Assembly (NCBI RefSeq): GCF_024054035.1
Contig: NZ_JAMXQU010000004.1
Location: 1 to 64,000, forward strand
Reading direction: 5' to 3'
Source of the DNA: Asaia lannensis NBRC 102526
GTDB taxonomy: Bacteria; Pseudomonadota; Alphaproteobacteria; Acetobacterales; Acetobacteraceae
DNA: 64,000 bases
Made by a program: the position numbers and the translations under genes. The notes beneath the pieces were generated by a model. The model searched no databases. It worked only from the letters and a program-made list of their open reading frames with translations, and was not told where the DNA came from. The first letter of the stretch is position 1; each line of letters starts with the position of its first letter. Below, piece by piece: positions 44,949 to 54,263 of the stretch.

Positions 44949-46445
44949 TCAGGGTTCGGGACGGTCCTTGGGTGCGGCCTCTGGCGGGAGCTTGGGGCTG
45001 TCAGGTGCCTCTTGCGCAACTGTGGTTTCTGCCCCGGTTTTCTCGCTCGCTCTTTCCTCGACAAGCGTTTCGATTGCTGGTGAGGCCTCATTGCGCGTGT
45101 AGATCGGTGCGGGAGCTGCCTTATGGGCGGCCTCCATAAAACGGTCTGCCAGTGCACCGTAGAGTGCGTGTTTGCAGATCATGCGCGAGACGCCGAAAGC
45201 GAGGAACGAGGTGGCCATCAGGGCTAGCGTTACCTGCTGGTTGTCGCACATTTCCATGACGATCACGGTGGCGGTCAGTGGCGCCTGAACGACGGCAGAG
45301 AAATAGGCCACTGTGCCCAGAAGAACGACGGCACCGGGCGTGGTGTGGGGAAGATATTGCTCGATCCAGCCTCCGATACCGGCGCCTACGGAGAGGGACG
45401 GTGCGAACAACCCGCCGGGGATGCCGGAGCAATACGAGACGACGGTCGCGAGGAATTTGAGAATGAAGAATGAAGCAGGATAATGCTCGGTACCGTCGAT
45501 AATGGCATGGGCCTGCATATAGCCTGTGCCATAGGTCGCGCCATGCGAAACAAGGCCGAGCAGTGCCAGCACAAAACCGCACAAGGCAGCGAAGGATACT
45601 GGACGTGCCTTGATGAGTGCGCCGACCCGCCCCGGAAGACCCTTGGAGAAGCGGATGAGCAGGGCCGAGAACGTTCCGCCGGCAACACCGCCGACAATGC
45701 CGCAGGTGAGGACCGCAATCCATGCCGTGCCGATCGGAACATCCACATCCGTATGACCGAAATAGGAGTAGTTTCCGACAAGGGCGATGGCGGTCACACC
45801 CGACAGCACAACGCCTGTCAGCATGGTGCCCGAGGTTTTCTGCTCGAAGGAATGAGACAGTTCCTCGATCGCGAAGACGATCCCGGCGAGCGGTGTGTTG
45901 AACGCGGCCGATACGCCCGCAGCACCACCCGCTAGAATGGCCCCGCGCCTTGCAGCGACGCTCGATGTGCCGAGCAGGCGCGAGAAGCCGTGCATGATGG
46001 CCGCGCCCACCTGTACGGTGGGCCCTTCACGGCCGATGGAGGCGCCGACCAGAAGGCCGAAACAGGTCAGGATGATCTTGGCAAAGGCAATCTTGAGCGA
46101 GAGTACGCGGTTCACGATCGAGAAATTCTCGATATGCAGTGTCGCGATCGTTTGAGGGATACCGCTGCCCTGTGCGCCCGAGAAGAACTTGCGTGTCAGC
46201 CAGGTCGAGAGGGCGAGCCCGGCAGGAACCACCGCCAGCATGATGTAGGGATCCCAGTGCACCATGCGCGCGCGGGTGCGGGCGGCCCAGTCGGCCGTCC
46301 CGGCAAAGGAAACAGCGACGACGCCCACGAGAATGGCACCGAGCCAGTAAGTCAGTGTCCGGCGCCATTGAGACGTCGTTCTTCGCGCAGAACGACGGAG
46401 ATGCTGGATTCTGTTGTTCTGCCGCAAGGCGGTGCTGGGGCGCAT
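44949..46445 (-). CDS. ClC-family chloride channel/antiporter
   Basis: 498 residues from ATG 46445; longer start at 46523 would add 26 basic residues. Has the ClC filter motifs GSGIPQ, GREGPTVQ (gating Glu, so a Cl-/H+ exchange mechanism is possible) and GIPGGLFAPSLSVGAGIGG, with 10-12 membrane segments. The ~75-residue C-terminal tail is rich in Glu, Pro and Ala and has no CBS domain. Likely helps anion balance or acid resistance, relevant to an acid-tolerant organism; the role is inferred. Confidence 0.92.
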   Translation of the reverse strand: MRPSTALRQNNRIQHLRRSARRTTSQWRRTLTYWLGAILVGVVAVSFAGTADWAARTRARMVHWDPYIMLAVVPAGLALSTWLTRKFFSGAQGSGIPQTIATLHIENFSIVNRVLSLKIAFAKIILTCFGLLVGASIGREGPTVQVGAAIMHGFSRLLGTSSVAARRGAILAGGAAGVSAAFNTPLAGIVFAIEELSHSFEQKTSGTMLTGVVLSGVTAIALVGNYSYFGHTDVDVPIGTAWIAVLTCGIVGGVAGGTFSALLIRFSKGLPGRVGALIKARPVSFAALCGFVLALLGLVSHGATYGTGYMQAHAIIDGTEHYPASFFILKFLATVVSYCSGIPGGLFAPSLSVGAGIGGWIEQYLPHTTPGAVVLLGTVAYFSAVVQAPLTATVIVMEMCDNQQVTLALMATSFLAFGVSRMICKHALYGALADRFMEAAHKAAPAPIYTRNEASPAIETLVEERASEKTGAETTVAQEAPDSPKLPPEAAPKDRPEP

Positions 46446-46583
46446 AAGGTCTCGCCTGTCTGGAGATCGGGCAGCGCCGACCGATGGTGAACGCTCCTGC
46501 CAGCACCCCGGGCGACTGGTCAAGAAACTCTTGTCTCTAAAAAACGTAACGAACGGATCGTTTTGCAGTTCGCTCGCAAAGGG

Positions 46584-47483
46584 TCAGGCCAGAACCGGAA
46601 TGCCCGTATGCTTCGCTTTTTCTTCCGGCTCGACATGAATATGGATCAGGGCACGCCCGAGCTGGCGGCGCAGGGCATGTTCGAGACGGTCGCAGATATC
46701 GTGTGACTCCGAGACGGTCATGGCACCGGGTACGACAAGATGAAACTCGATGAAGCTCACGCTTCCCGCTGTGCGCACGCGTATGTCATGAGCTTCGAGG
46801 GCACCTGCAGCATTCTCGGAGATCACGGCGCGTATCATCTGTAGCGTGTCTGAATCGGGAGCCTCGTCCATCAGCCCCGCAATGGACTGCTTCATCATAT
46901 CGAAGCCGACACGCAGAACATTGATGGCAACGAGCGCGGAGAGAATGGCGTCGAGCCTCACGAAACCGGTGAGCGGAATGAACGCGATACCGATCACGAG
47001 AACCACGGTCGTCCACACATCGGAAATGACGTGACGCCCATTGGCGGTCAGGGCGGGCGAGCGCCTCATCCGGCCTTGCCGGACCAGAATAAGCCCCCAG
47101 ACCAGATTGACGACACCGCCGAGTGCGTTGAACACAATGCCACGCCAGGGTGCGATAGCGTGGTTGGGGGCAAGCCAGCTTTGCCATGCCACCCAGGCAA
47201 TGCCTATGGCCGTAAGAACGACAAGCACGGCCTCGCTCACAGCGGAAAGATATTCTGCCTTGTCGTGCCCGTATGTATGGTTGTCATCGGCGGGACGCTG
47301 CGCGACGTTGAGCGCCCATAGCGCGCCAAGCGCAGCGGCGACATTGATGATGGTCTCAAGGGCGTCTGAGAGCAGGGCGGCACTGCCGCTGACGCGCCAG
47401 GCCCAGTATTTCAGGCCAAGGGCGATCAGGCTGACCAGAAGCGAGATCCAGCCGAAAACGATCTTTTCGGGCCCCTTCAGCAT
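46584..47483 (-). CDS. cation diffusion facilitator (FieF-like)
   Basis: 299 residues from ATG 47483 (GGAG 10 nt upstream); GTG 47516 would add 11 residues. Six hydrophobic segments, metal-site motif LLSDALETIIN (DxxxE region) and NGRHVISDVW (HxxxD), and a cytoplasmic C-terminal domain (HDIRVRTAGSVSFIEFHLVVPGAMTVSESHDICDRLEHALR). Exports divalent cations such as Zn2+, Fe2+ or Mn2+ in exchange for H+. Its start lies inside the 3' end of the next gene (7-bp overlap), so the two CDF genes form one transcription unit. Confidence 0.9.
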   Translation of the reverse strand: MLKGPEKIVFGWISLLVSLIALGLKYWAWRVSGSAALLSDALETIINVAAALGALWALNVAQRPADDNHTYGHDKAEYLSAVSEAVLVVLTAIGIAWVAWQSWLAPNHAIAPWRGIVFNALGGVVNLVWGLILVRQGRMRRSPALTANGRHVISDVWTTVVLVIGIAFIPLTGFVRLDAILSALVAINVLRVGFDMMKQSIAGLMDEAPDSDTLQMIRAVISENAAGALEAHDIRVRTAGSVSFIEFHLVVPGAMTVSESHDICDRLEHALRRQLGRALIHIHVEPEEKAKHTGIPVLA

Positions 47484-48508
47484 GAGGCTGTCGCTCCGCA
47501 CGGGGTGGATCCACACGGATAATGCCCTTCCTCCCTGTCTGTGCCAGGGGACTCGATCTGGAAGGTGGCATGGCCGATACGATAGCGGGTTGCGAGCATG
47601 GTGCTCGCCTCACGCAGGATCCGCGCATGGCCGTTCTGCGATACAACGCTCACCAGATGGACAGTCAGTGCGGTCTCGGTCGTGCTCAGGGGCCATATAT
47701 GAAGGTGATGCAGATCCTCCACGCCTTCCACAGCGCGCAGGCTTGCTTCCACGTCATCCAGGCGCAGGCGGGAAGGAACGCCATCGAGCGCCATGTCGAG
47801 CGACGATTTGAGCAGCGACCATGTGCCGAGAATAATGAAGATGCACACCGCCAGACTGACAATGGGATCGAGAATGGTCCAGCCTGTCATCATGATGACG
47901 AGACCTGTCACCACAACAGCGAGCGACATCAGCGCATCGGCCGCCATATGCACGAACGCCCCGCGCAAATTCAGATCGTCCTTGCCGCCGCGCATGAAAA
48001 GCAGGGCGGTGCCGCCATTGACCAGAATACCGCCGAGCGCCACCAGCATCACGACGCGACCGGCCACCTCGCCCGGGGCGATCAGGCGGGGAATGGCCTC
48101 GCCGATAATGCCGCCTGTCACCAGAAGGAGCAGGACGGCATTGCCAAGGGCCGACAGAATGGTGGAACGCTTGAGCCCATAGGTGAAACGCGCCGATGGA
48201 GCACGTCGTGCAAGGCTGTGAGCCAGCCAGGCGGCACCCAGACCGAGAACATCGGACAGATTATGCCCCGCATCGGAAAGCAGGGAGAGCGAATGGGCGA
48301 GCAGACCCCATATCGTTTCGGCAATGATGTAGGCGACATTCAGCCCCATTCCGATCAGAAACGCGCGTCCGTAGCTTGCAGGTTCATGAACATGTCCATG
48401 ATGCCCATGCCCATGCCCATGCCCATGATGATCGTGATCGTGATCGTGATCATGGTCGTGGCGGTCATGCCCGGCATCATGGGTGTGCTCGCAGGGGTGC
48501 TGGGCCAT
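47477..48508 (-). CDS. cation diffusion facilitator with His-rich N-terminus (CzcD/ZitB-like)
   Basis: 343 residues. The first 45 residues are dominated by His, Asp and Gly (HDHDHDHDHDHHGHGHGHG) and should bind metal; the DNA repeats here are CATGCC and GTGATC hexamers. Membrane domain with HSLSLLSDAGHNLSD and HMAADALMSL (the two HxxxD sites), GVPSRLRLDDV linker and C-terminal domain with HHLHIWPLSTTETALTVHLV. Exports Zn2+ or similar divalent ions. First gene of the two-CDF unit. The C-terminus of this protein overlaps the start of the FieF-like gene. Confidence 0.92.
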   Translation of the reverse strand: MAQHPCEHTHDAGHDRHDHDHDHDHDHHGHGHGHGHHGHVHEPASYGRAFLIGMGLNVAYIIAETIWGLLAHSLSLLSDAGHNLSDVLGLGAAWLAHSLARRAPSARFTYGLKRSTILSALGNAVLLLLVTGGIIGEAIPRLIAPGEVAGRVVMLVALGGILVNGGTALLFMRGGKDDLNLRGAFVHMAADALMSLAVVVTGLVIMMTGWTILDPIVSLAVCIFIILGTWSLLKSSLDMALDGVPSRLRLDDVEASLRAVEGVEDLHHLHIWPLSTTETALTVHLVSVVSQNGHARILREASTMLATRYRIGHATFQIESPGTDREEGHYPCGSTPCGATASC

Positions 48509-49109
48509 GGATGTGCTTTCCGTGAATAAGGGCGTGGAGGCTCATATAAGGCATTGGCCCATCATGCGCCAAGATATGTGTCGAAGCGGCGCATCAGCCC
48601 GGGGAGTCTCTCTGCGCCTGTGCGTTGTGCCTAGTAAGTCTGCTGAAATGTAAAATAGGCGACATAAAAAAAGTAAACTGGGTGACATTCGATTTGTTTC
48701 CGAAGACCAGTTTTCTCATTGAAGTTGTCTGTAAATTTTCGTGAGTTGAATGCTGTTTTCGAAGCGATCTTTTTACGGGAATTAAACGAATACCCATATT
48801 GGGGCTCCCAGAAAGGGTTTGTCATTGAAAAGCATGTTTTCGTTATTGAATTATCGTGTGCGGTAGGGTGGTATGCGGCATTACCGAGACTGCTTCGGTT
48901 TGTTAATGAATTTGTAACGTTATGGGAAAGTTTTGTGAGGGTCAGCACGGTTTTCCCGGAACATGACGGACAGTGTCGTGTCGTATTCCGGATGTATTAA
49001 CGTTTCGGTTGGCTTATATGCCATTCCATTGAGTATTTTGAGATTTCTGCCGCTCCGCCGCAGGTTTTGTGGCGCTTCCGATAACCGAACCAGCGAGCCA
49101 GCCCCTGCC
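48509..49109. other. AT-rich intergenic region between the CDF and M28 genes
   Basis: 600 bp without a convincing gene. 48600-48960 is AT-rich; a frame open from 48963 into the M28 gene carries no recognisable domain before ~49215. The palindrome-like TGTAACGTTA at 48915 partly resembles the operator candidate at 21235. Confidence 0.4.
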
Positions 49110-50906
49110 ATGAGCGTGACCATGCCTGTATTCGATGACGAACATTTTCATAAGTCTCCCGGCGTGCAGGGTGAGGCAGGGACATCGCATTTGCACAGGA
49201 AGTGCCCTGTCGCATTGAAGCCCCTGCGCAAGGGTCTTGCCGCAGCAGGTTTCCTTTTCGGGATAGGGCTCATGGCATCCGTAGCCCATGCAGAACAGCC
49301 GCTGGTTTACGCGCCGATGAACCCGGCACGTATGTCCGATGTGATCCGGACGCTGGCTTCGGACCCGTTCGAGGGGCGTGCACCCGGCACGATCGGTGCG
49401 CTCAGGACCGTGAACTATATCGTCTCGCAGTTTCAGGCGATCGGTCTGGAGCCAGCAGGCGAGAATGGCGGGTGGACGCAGGAAGTCCCGATGATCCATA
49501 CCAAGATCGCCCCCGATGCTTCTGTCCAGTTCCGGGTCGGTGCGTCCGAGACACTGGATTATCGCCAGTCGGAACAGATCTATCTGACGACCAGCATTCC
49601 GTCATCGCAGATCCATATTGGCAATGCTCCGCTTGTGTTCGTCGGCTATGGCGTCAATGCGCCGGCGCGCGACTGGGACGATTTCAAGGATGTCGATCTC
49701 AAGGGCAAGATCGCTGTTATCCTGATTAACGATCCTGATTTCAGGGCCGGCCCGGGCGACGCCGTCAACGGGCGTTTTGGCGGCCGCACAATGACCTATT
49801 ACGGGCGCTGGACATATAAATACGAGGAGGCGGCACGACGCGGTGCGGTCGGCGCCCTGATCGTTCATGATACCGAAGCAGCCTCTTATCCATGGAGCAC
49901 GGTCATCGCCCCCGGGGGAGAGAACTTCGATCTGGAACGCAAGGGAGCTCCGGGTTCCCTGCTGGTCCATGGGTGGCTGGAAGGGCAGGCCGCCCGGCAG
50001 CTTTTCGCAAAGGCAGGGCTCGATCTGGACAAGCTGAGCGAACAGGCAAGGCGCGCGGACTTCCATCCCGTCACATTGTCCGGTCTTTCGCTGTCCACCA
50101 CGTTCAATGTCGAGACCGCCCATCTGGAGAGCCGGAACGTGCTCGCCAAGCTACCCGGCTCGACGCACCCGGATGAGACCATCGTGTACGGCGCGCATTG
50201 GGACGCGTTCGGCAAGAGCCGTGGTCCGCACGGTGAACCCCTTATCCGGCGCGGTGCGATCGACGATGCTTCGGGTATCGCCGCCGTGCTGGAGATTGCC
50301 CGCGCCTTCAAGGCCGGACCGACGCCTGAGAGAACGATCCTGTTCGGCGCCTGGACAGCTGAGGAACGCGGTCTGCTGGGATCGAGCTGGTATGTCGAGC
50401 ATCCCCTGATCTCTCTGCCCAAAACGGTCGCAAATTTCACGATCGACGTGCTGCAGATGGCTGGCATGTCGCGTAACGCTTTTGTTGTGGGTGCCGGGCA
50501 GAACAGCCTGCAGGACGATTTCGCAACAATTGCTGCGGCACAGGGGCGTGTGGCTGTCGACGAAGCCCTGCCCGAGCGCGGTGCGTTCTATCGTGCGGAT
50601 CATCTGCCTTTCGCACGTGCAGGGGTGCCCGTTCTGCCGATCATGGATCTGGCAGGCTATCCCGATCTGCTCAAGGGAGGCATTCCCGCCGGGCGTAAAT
50701 GGCTCGAAGCCTATATGGCCTGCTATCACCAGCCCTGCGATGCCTGGAGCGCCAGCTGGGATGTGCGCGGCGCAGCAGAGGATACGGCAGCCCTCTACGA
50801 GGTCGGCCGCAGTCTGGCATTTTCGCGTATGTGGCCGAGCTGGAAACAGGGATCGGAATTCAAGGCCATGCGCGAACGCACCGAGTCCCAGCGTCCCGCA
50901 CTCTGA
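49110..50906 (+). CDS. M28-family metallopeptidase, secreted
   Basis: 598 residues from ATG 49110. A clean signal peptide (KPLRKGLAAAGFLFGIGLMASVAHAEQ) begins at TTG 49215, which is therefore a strong alternative start; the 35 residues before it have no domain character. The M28 di-zinc site is visible: YGAHWDAFG (His, Asp), IDDASGIAAVL (Asp), WTAEERGLLGS (Glu-Glu) and HLPFARAGVP. A PA-like insert with GAVGALIVHDTEAASYPWSTV lies before the catalytic core. Releases amino acids from peptides in the periplasm or outside. Confidence 0.88.
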   Translation: MSVTMPVFDDEHFHKSPGVQGEAGTSHLHRKCPVALKPLRKGLAAAGFLFGIGLMASVAHAEQPLVYAPMNPARMSDVIRTLASDPFEGRAPGTIGALRTVNYIVSQFQAIGLEPAGENGGWTQEVPMIHTKIAPDASVQFRVGASETLDYRQSEQIYLTTSIPSSQIHIGNAPLVFVGYGVNAPARDWDDFKDVDLKGKIAVILINDPDFRAGPGDAVNGRFGGRTMTYYGRWTYKYEEAARRGAVGALIVHDTEAASYPWSTVIAPGGENFDLERKGAPGSLLVHGWLEGQAARQLFAKAGLDLDKLSEQARRADFHPVTLSGLSLSTTFNVETAHLESRNVLAKLPGSTHPDETIVYGAHWDAFGKSRGPHGEPLIRRGAIDDASGIAAVLEIARAFKAGPTPERTILFGAWTAEERGLLGSSWYVEHPLISLPKTVANFTIDVLQMAGMSRNAFVVGAGQNSLQDDFATIAAAQGRVAVDEALPERGAFYRADHLPFARAGVPVLPIMDLAGYPDLLKGGIPAGRKWLEAYMACYHQPCDAWSASWDVRGAAEDTAALYEVGRSLAFSRMWPSWKQGSEFKAMRERTESQRPAL

Positions 50907-51049
50907 AGCTGGCCTTCACACCTTCAACGCCAGGGCGATGCCGAGGCAGTGCCGGGGCGAAGAAGGTGTCTGCCCGTGCGGAGCGGCTCCAGAGCGCGAC
51001 GTGCTATTTATCTTGACAAGAGCCGTACTCTTCATGACTTCCAGCCGAC

Positions 51050-52660
51050 ATGATCCGGCTTAACGAACTCAGGCTCCCTCTCGACCATCCTGCCGATGCA
51101 TTGCGCGAGGCTATTCTCCAGCGTCTTGGCGTGGAGAGCACAGCGCTGCTCGATTTCACGATAGCCCGTCGGGGCTATGACGCCCGCAAGCGCGGTCGCA
51201 TCATGCTGATCTACAGTGTCGATTGCACGGTCGAGAACGAGGAAGCCGTTCTGGCCTTGCATGAAAATACGCCATCTGTCGTACCCACTCCCGACACGCG
51301 CTATCGGCCTCTCACCGCAGAGCCGGGGGCACATCGTCCGGTCGTCATCGGTGCAGGCCCCTGCGGCGTCATGGCGGCTCTGGTTCTCGCTCAGGCAGGG
51401 CTGAAGCCTATTGTTATCGAACGAGGCAAGATCGTGCGTGAGCGTACGGTCGATACATTTGCCCTGTGGCGACGCTCCGAACTCACGCCCGAGAGCAACG
51501 TGCAGTTCGGCGAGGGAGGGGCAGGAACATTCTCTGACGGCAAGCTCTACAGCGGCGTCAGCGATCCGCGCCATCTGGGCCGAAAGGTCATGGAGGAATT
51601 CGTCAAGGCGGGTGCGCCTGAAGAAATCCTTTACGTGTCCAAGCCGCATATCGGCACGTTTCGTCTTGTCTCCATGGTCGAGCATATCCGTGCCGAAATC
51701 GAGCGTCTGGGCGGCGAGTACCGCTTCGGCGTGCGTGTGGACGGTCTTGTCACGGAAGGGACGCCGCGCAGGTTGACGGGCCTTGTTCTGTCGGACGGAA
51801 CGACGCTGGAGACCGACAGAGCGATTCTCGCCGTGGGTCATAGTGCGCGCGATACGTTCGAAATGCTGCGCGATGCTGGTATTCCCATGCATGCCAAGCC
51901 CTTTTCCATCGGCGTGCGGATCGAGCATCCCCAGTCGCTCATCGACTGCGCACGCTTCGGCGATCAGGGGGGGCACCCTCTTCTGGGGGCTGCCGATTAC
52001 AAACTGGTTCACCACGCCAGCAACGGCCGCGCCGTTTACTCCTTTTGCATGTGTCCGGGCGGCACGGTCGTTGCGGCCACCTCTGAGGCCGGTCAGGTCG
52101 TGACCAACGGCATGAGCCAGTATTCGCGTGCCGAACGTAATGCCAATGCCGGCATCGTGGTGGATGTATCGCCCGAGCGCGATTATCCGGACGATGTTCT
52201 GGGCGGCGTAGCGTTTCAGCGCCACTGGGAGCGTGCCGCCTTCGTTGCCGGAGGAGGCGACTACAGGGCCCCGGCGCAGCGCGTCGAGGATTTTCTTGCG
52301 GGGCGTGCCTCGGTTACGCTGGGCGATGTCGTTCCATCCTACAAGCCGGGTGTCACCCCGACGGACCTGTCGCGCTGTCTGCCCGGATTTGCCGTAGAGG
52401 CCATACGCGAGGCCCTTCCTGCCTTCGAACGCAAACTCAGGGGATTTTCCATGGGTGACGCCGTTCTGACGGGTGTGGAAACACGCACCTCGTCTCCGAT
52501 CAGACTGCCGCGGACGCCTGAAGGACAAAGCCCCGGTCTGATCGGGCTTTTTCCGGCTGGAGAGGGGGCAGGCTATGCCGGCGGCATTCTCTCAGCAGGC
52601 ATAGACGGTATACGGGCTGCGGAATGGGTGATTGGCGATCACATCGCGCGCAAGGCCTGA
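51050..52660 (+). CDS. FAD-dependent dehydrogenase (COG2509 type)
   Basis: 536 residues. N-terminal ferredoxin-like region (LRLPLDHPADALREAILQRLGV), then FAD-binding Rossmann GAGPCGVMAALVLAQAG with VIERGK, the motif FGEGGAGTFSDGKLYSGV typical of the group, and the end FPAGEGAGYAGGILSAGIDG. Predicted flavin oxidoreductase of unknown substrate. Separate from the M28 gene by 143 nt and no overlap. Confidence 0.92.
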   Translation: MIRLNELRLPLDHPADALREAILQRLGVESTALLDFTIARRGYDARKRGRIMLIYSVDCTVENEEAVLALHENTPSVVPTPDTRYRPLTAEPGAHRPVVIGAGPCGVMAALVLAQAGLKPIVIERGKIVRERTVDTFALWRRSELTPESNVQFGEGGAGTFSDGKLYSGVSDPRHLGRKVMEEFVKAGAPEEILYVSKPHIGTFRLVSMVEHIRAEIERLGGEYRFGVRVDGLVTEGTPRRLTGLVLSDGTTLETDRAILAVGHSARDTFEMLRDAGIPMHAKPFSIGVRIEHPQSLIDCARFGDQGGHPLLGAADYKLVHHASNGRAVYSFCMCPGGTVVAATSEAGQVVTNGMSQYSRAERNANAGIVVDVSPERDYPDDVLGGVAFQRHWERAAFVAGGGDYRAPAQRVEDFLAGRASVTLGDVVPSYKPGVTPTDLSRCLPGFAVEAIREALPAFERKLRGFSMGDAVLTGVETRTSSPIRLPRTPEGQSPGLIGLFPAGEGAGYAGGILSAGIDGIRAAEWVIGDHIARKA

Positions 52661-52824
52661 TTGGGGCGACGCCCTGCACATCCGACCTCTTCGGGTATCG
52701 CCTGTGACAGAGCCTCTTGCGAGGGCGGATATTAGTTCCGCCCCCATCGAATAATATAGTCTGAGAACCGCGGCAGGATGGCGTTCGTTGCAGGGCTGTT
52801 CCTCTATTCCGGAGACAGGTTCTC

Positions 52825-53703
52825 ATGACGCTCATCGATCCACGCACGCGCTACCCACGGCCGCCTTTCGAAACGCAGCCGCAGGAATTTCCGGGCCTTT
52901 CGGCAAAAATGAAACCTGAACCCGATTACGGTGAAGACAGCTACAAGGGCAGCGGGCGTCTGTCCGGCCTCGTCGCCCTGATTACCGGCGGCGATTCAGG
53001 CATCGGTCGCGCCGTGGCCGTCGCTTATGCCAAGGAAGGGGCGGATATTGCCCTTTCCTATCTCGAGGCAGAACAGACGGATGCGCAGGATATCGCCGCT
53101 GCGATCGAGAAGATCGGTCAGCGCTGCCTGCTTTTGCCGGGCGATATACGCGAGAAAACGGTTTGCAAAGCGCTCGTCAGCAAGACGGTCGACGCTTTCG
53201 GCGGCCTCGATATTCTGGTCAACAATGCCGCGTTCCAGCATCCCAGAGAGAACTTTCTCGATATCGAGGATGAGGAATGGCGTCGTCATTTCGATACGAA
53301 CGTCCATGCCATGTTCTATCTGACCAAGGCAGCCCTCCCGCACCTCAAGCCGGGCGCGTCGATCATCAACACCTCATCGGTCAACACACGCACGCCGATG
53401 CCGATCCTTATCCCCTATTCCATGACCAAGGCGGCTATTGCCAATTTCACGGTCGGGCTGGCGGGCAGTCTGGTGGAAAAAGGCATACGCGTGAATGCCG
53501 TGCTGCCCGGGCCGATCTGGACGCCGTTCATTGCAACCGGCATGCCACCCGAACAGCACAAGGACTTCGGATCGCAAGCTCCCATGGGACGTCCCGGACA
53601 GCCTGCGGAACTTGCGGGAGCCTATGTCTATCTGGCCGATCCGAATAACAGCTATACGACGGGTGCCCTATTGCCGGTCCATGGCGGCATGCCTCAACTC
53701 TAG
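52825..53703 (+). CDS. SDR-family oxidoreductase (YghA-like)
   Basis: 292 residues. N-terminal extension (TRYPRPPFETQPQEFPGL) typical of YghA/GspA-like SDRs; cofactor motif TGGDSGIG, NNAAFQ, catalytic Ser in INTSSVN, and Y-x3-K in YSMTKAAIANF. NADP(H)-linked alcohol or aldehyde reductase. Preceded by a good AGGTTCT spacing region. A short hairpin at 53744-53766 (CCGGGA/TCCCGG) may end the message. Confidence 0.9.
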   Translation: MTLIDPRTRYPRPPFETQPQEFPGLSAKMKPEPDYGEDSYKGSGRLSGLVALITGGDSGIGRAVAVAYAKEGADIALSYLEAEQTDAQDIAAAIEKIGQRCLLLPGDIREKTVCKALVSKTVDAFGGLDILVNNAAFQHPRENFLDIEDEEWRRHFDTNVHAMFYLTKAALPHLKPGASIINTSSVNTRTPMPILIPYSMTKAAIANFTVGLAGSLVEKGIRVNAVLPGPIWTPFIATGMPPEQHKDFGSQAPMGRPGQPAELAGAYVYLADPNNSYTTGALLPVHGGMPQL

Positions 53704-54263
53704 CAACACGAGTCTTTCCATCTCGCCGTCTGTCGGAAACCATGGCTCCGGGATTGTTGTCCCGGGTCCTTGGCTCCGGCCGAACCGATGAACCGCGACG
53801 GTGACACAGCGCGGCGCGATGACTGTTCTTCCAGAACCAACATTTTTCTGACTGTGCAGTGCGCTACAGACGGTTCGCTCACCAAGTAAAAAATGTAATG
53901 AATAGTGAAGTTCAAATGGTAGTTATATTTATGCCGCGCAAGTATTGAGATTACCATAGGTTTTTCGATTTGGCCTGTACGGCTGCGTGAAATAATCCTC
54001 ATATAAACGTGACATAATACCTCATATAAATATTGTTGTTCGATGTGTGGCCTGTTGATATCAGGCTGCCCCTATTACCCGGATGAGATGTCCGGCTGCG
54101 GTGATTGCGTATCCTTCATCTCATCGCACTAGAGAACATACGCCTGATTTCAGGGTGTCGTTAATCTGTCGGCTTCTGACGTTTCGCTGCATTTCGGCGA
54201 TGAAACGCCGGATGGTGACGGCTGACGCACGCCCGGAGCCCGGGCGATAAAGGGGCCGGTAAA
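53704..54263. other. 560-bp AT-rich region upstream of the Hint gene
   Basis: No gene seen. 53860-54060 is AT-rich and likely contains the promoter of the Hint gene; a short hairpin at 53744-53766 may serve the preceding SDR gene. Confidence 0.4.

Noticed and set aside
48631-49000. Small genes in the AT-rich stretch before the M28 gene
   Set aside because: Frames are on both strands, with no SD or domain and no reason to prefer one.
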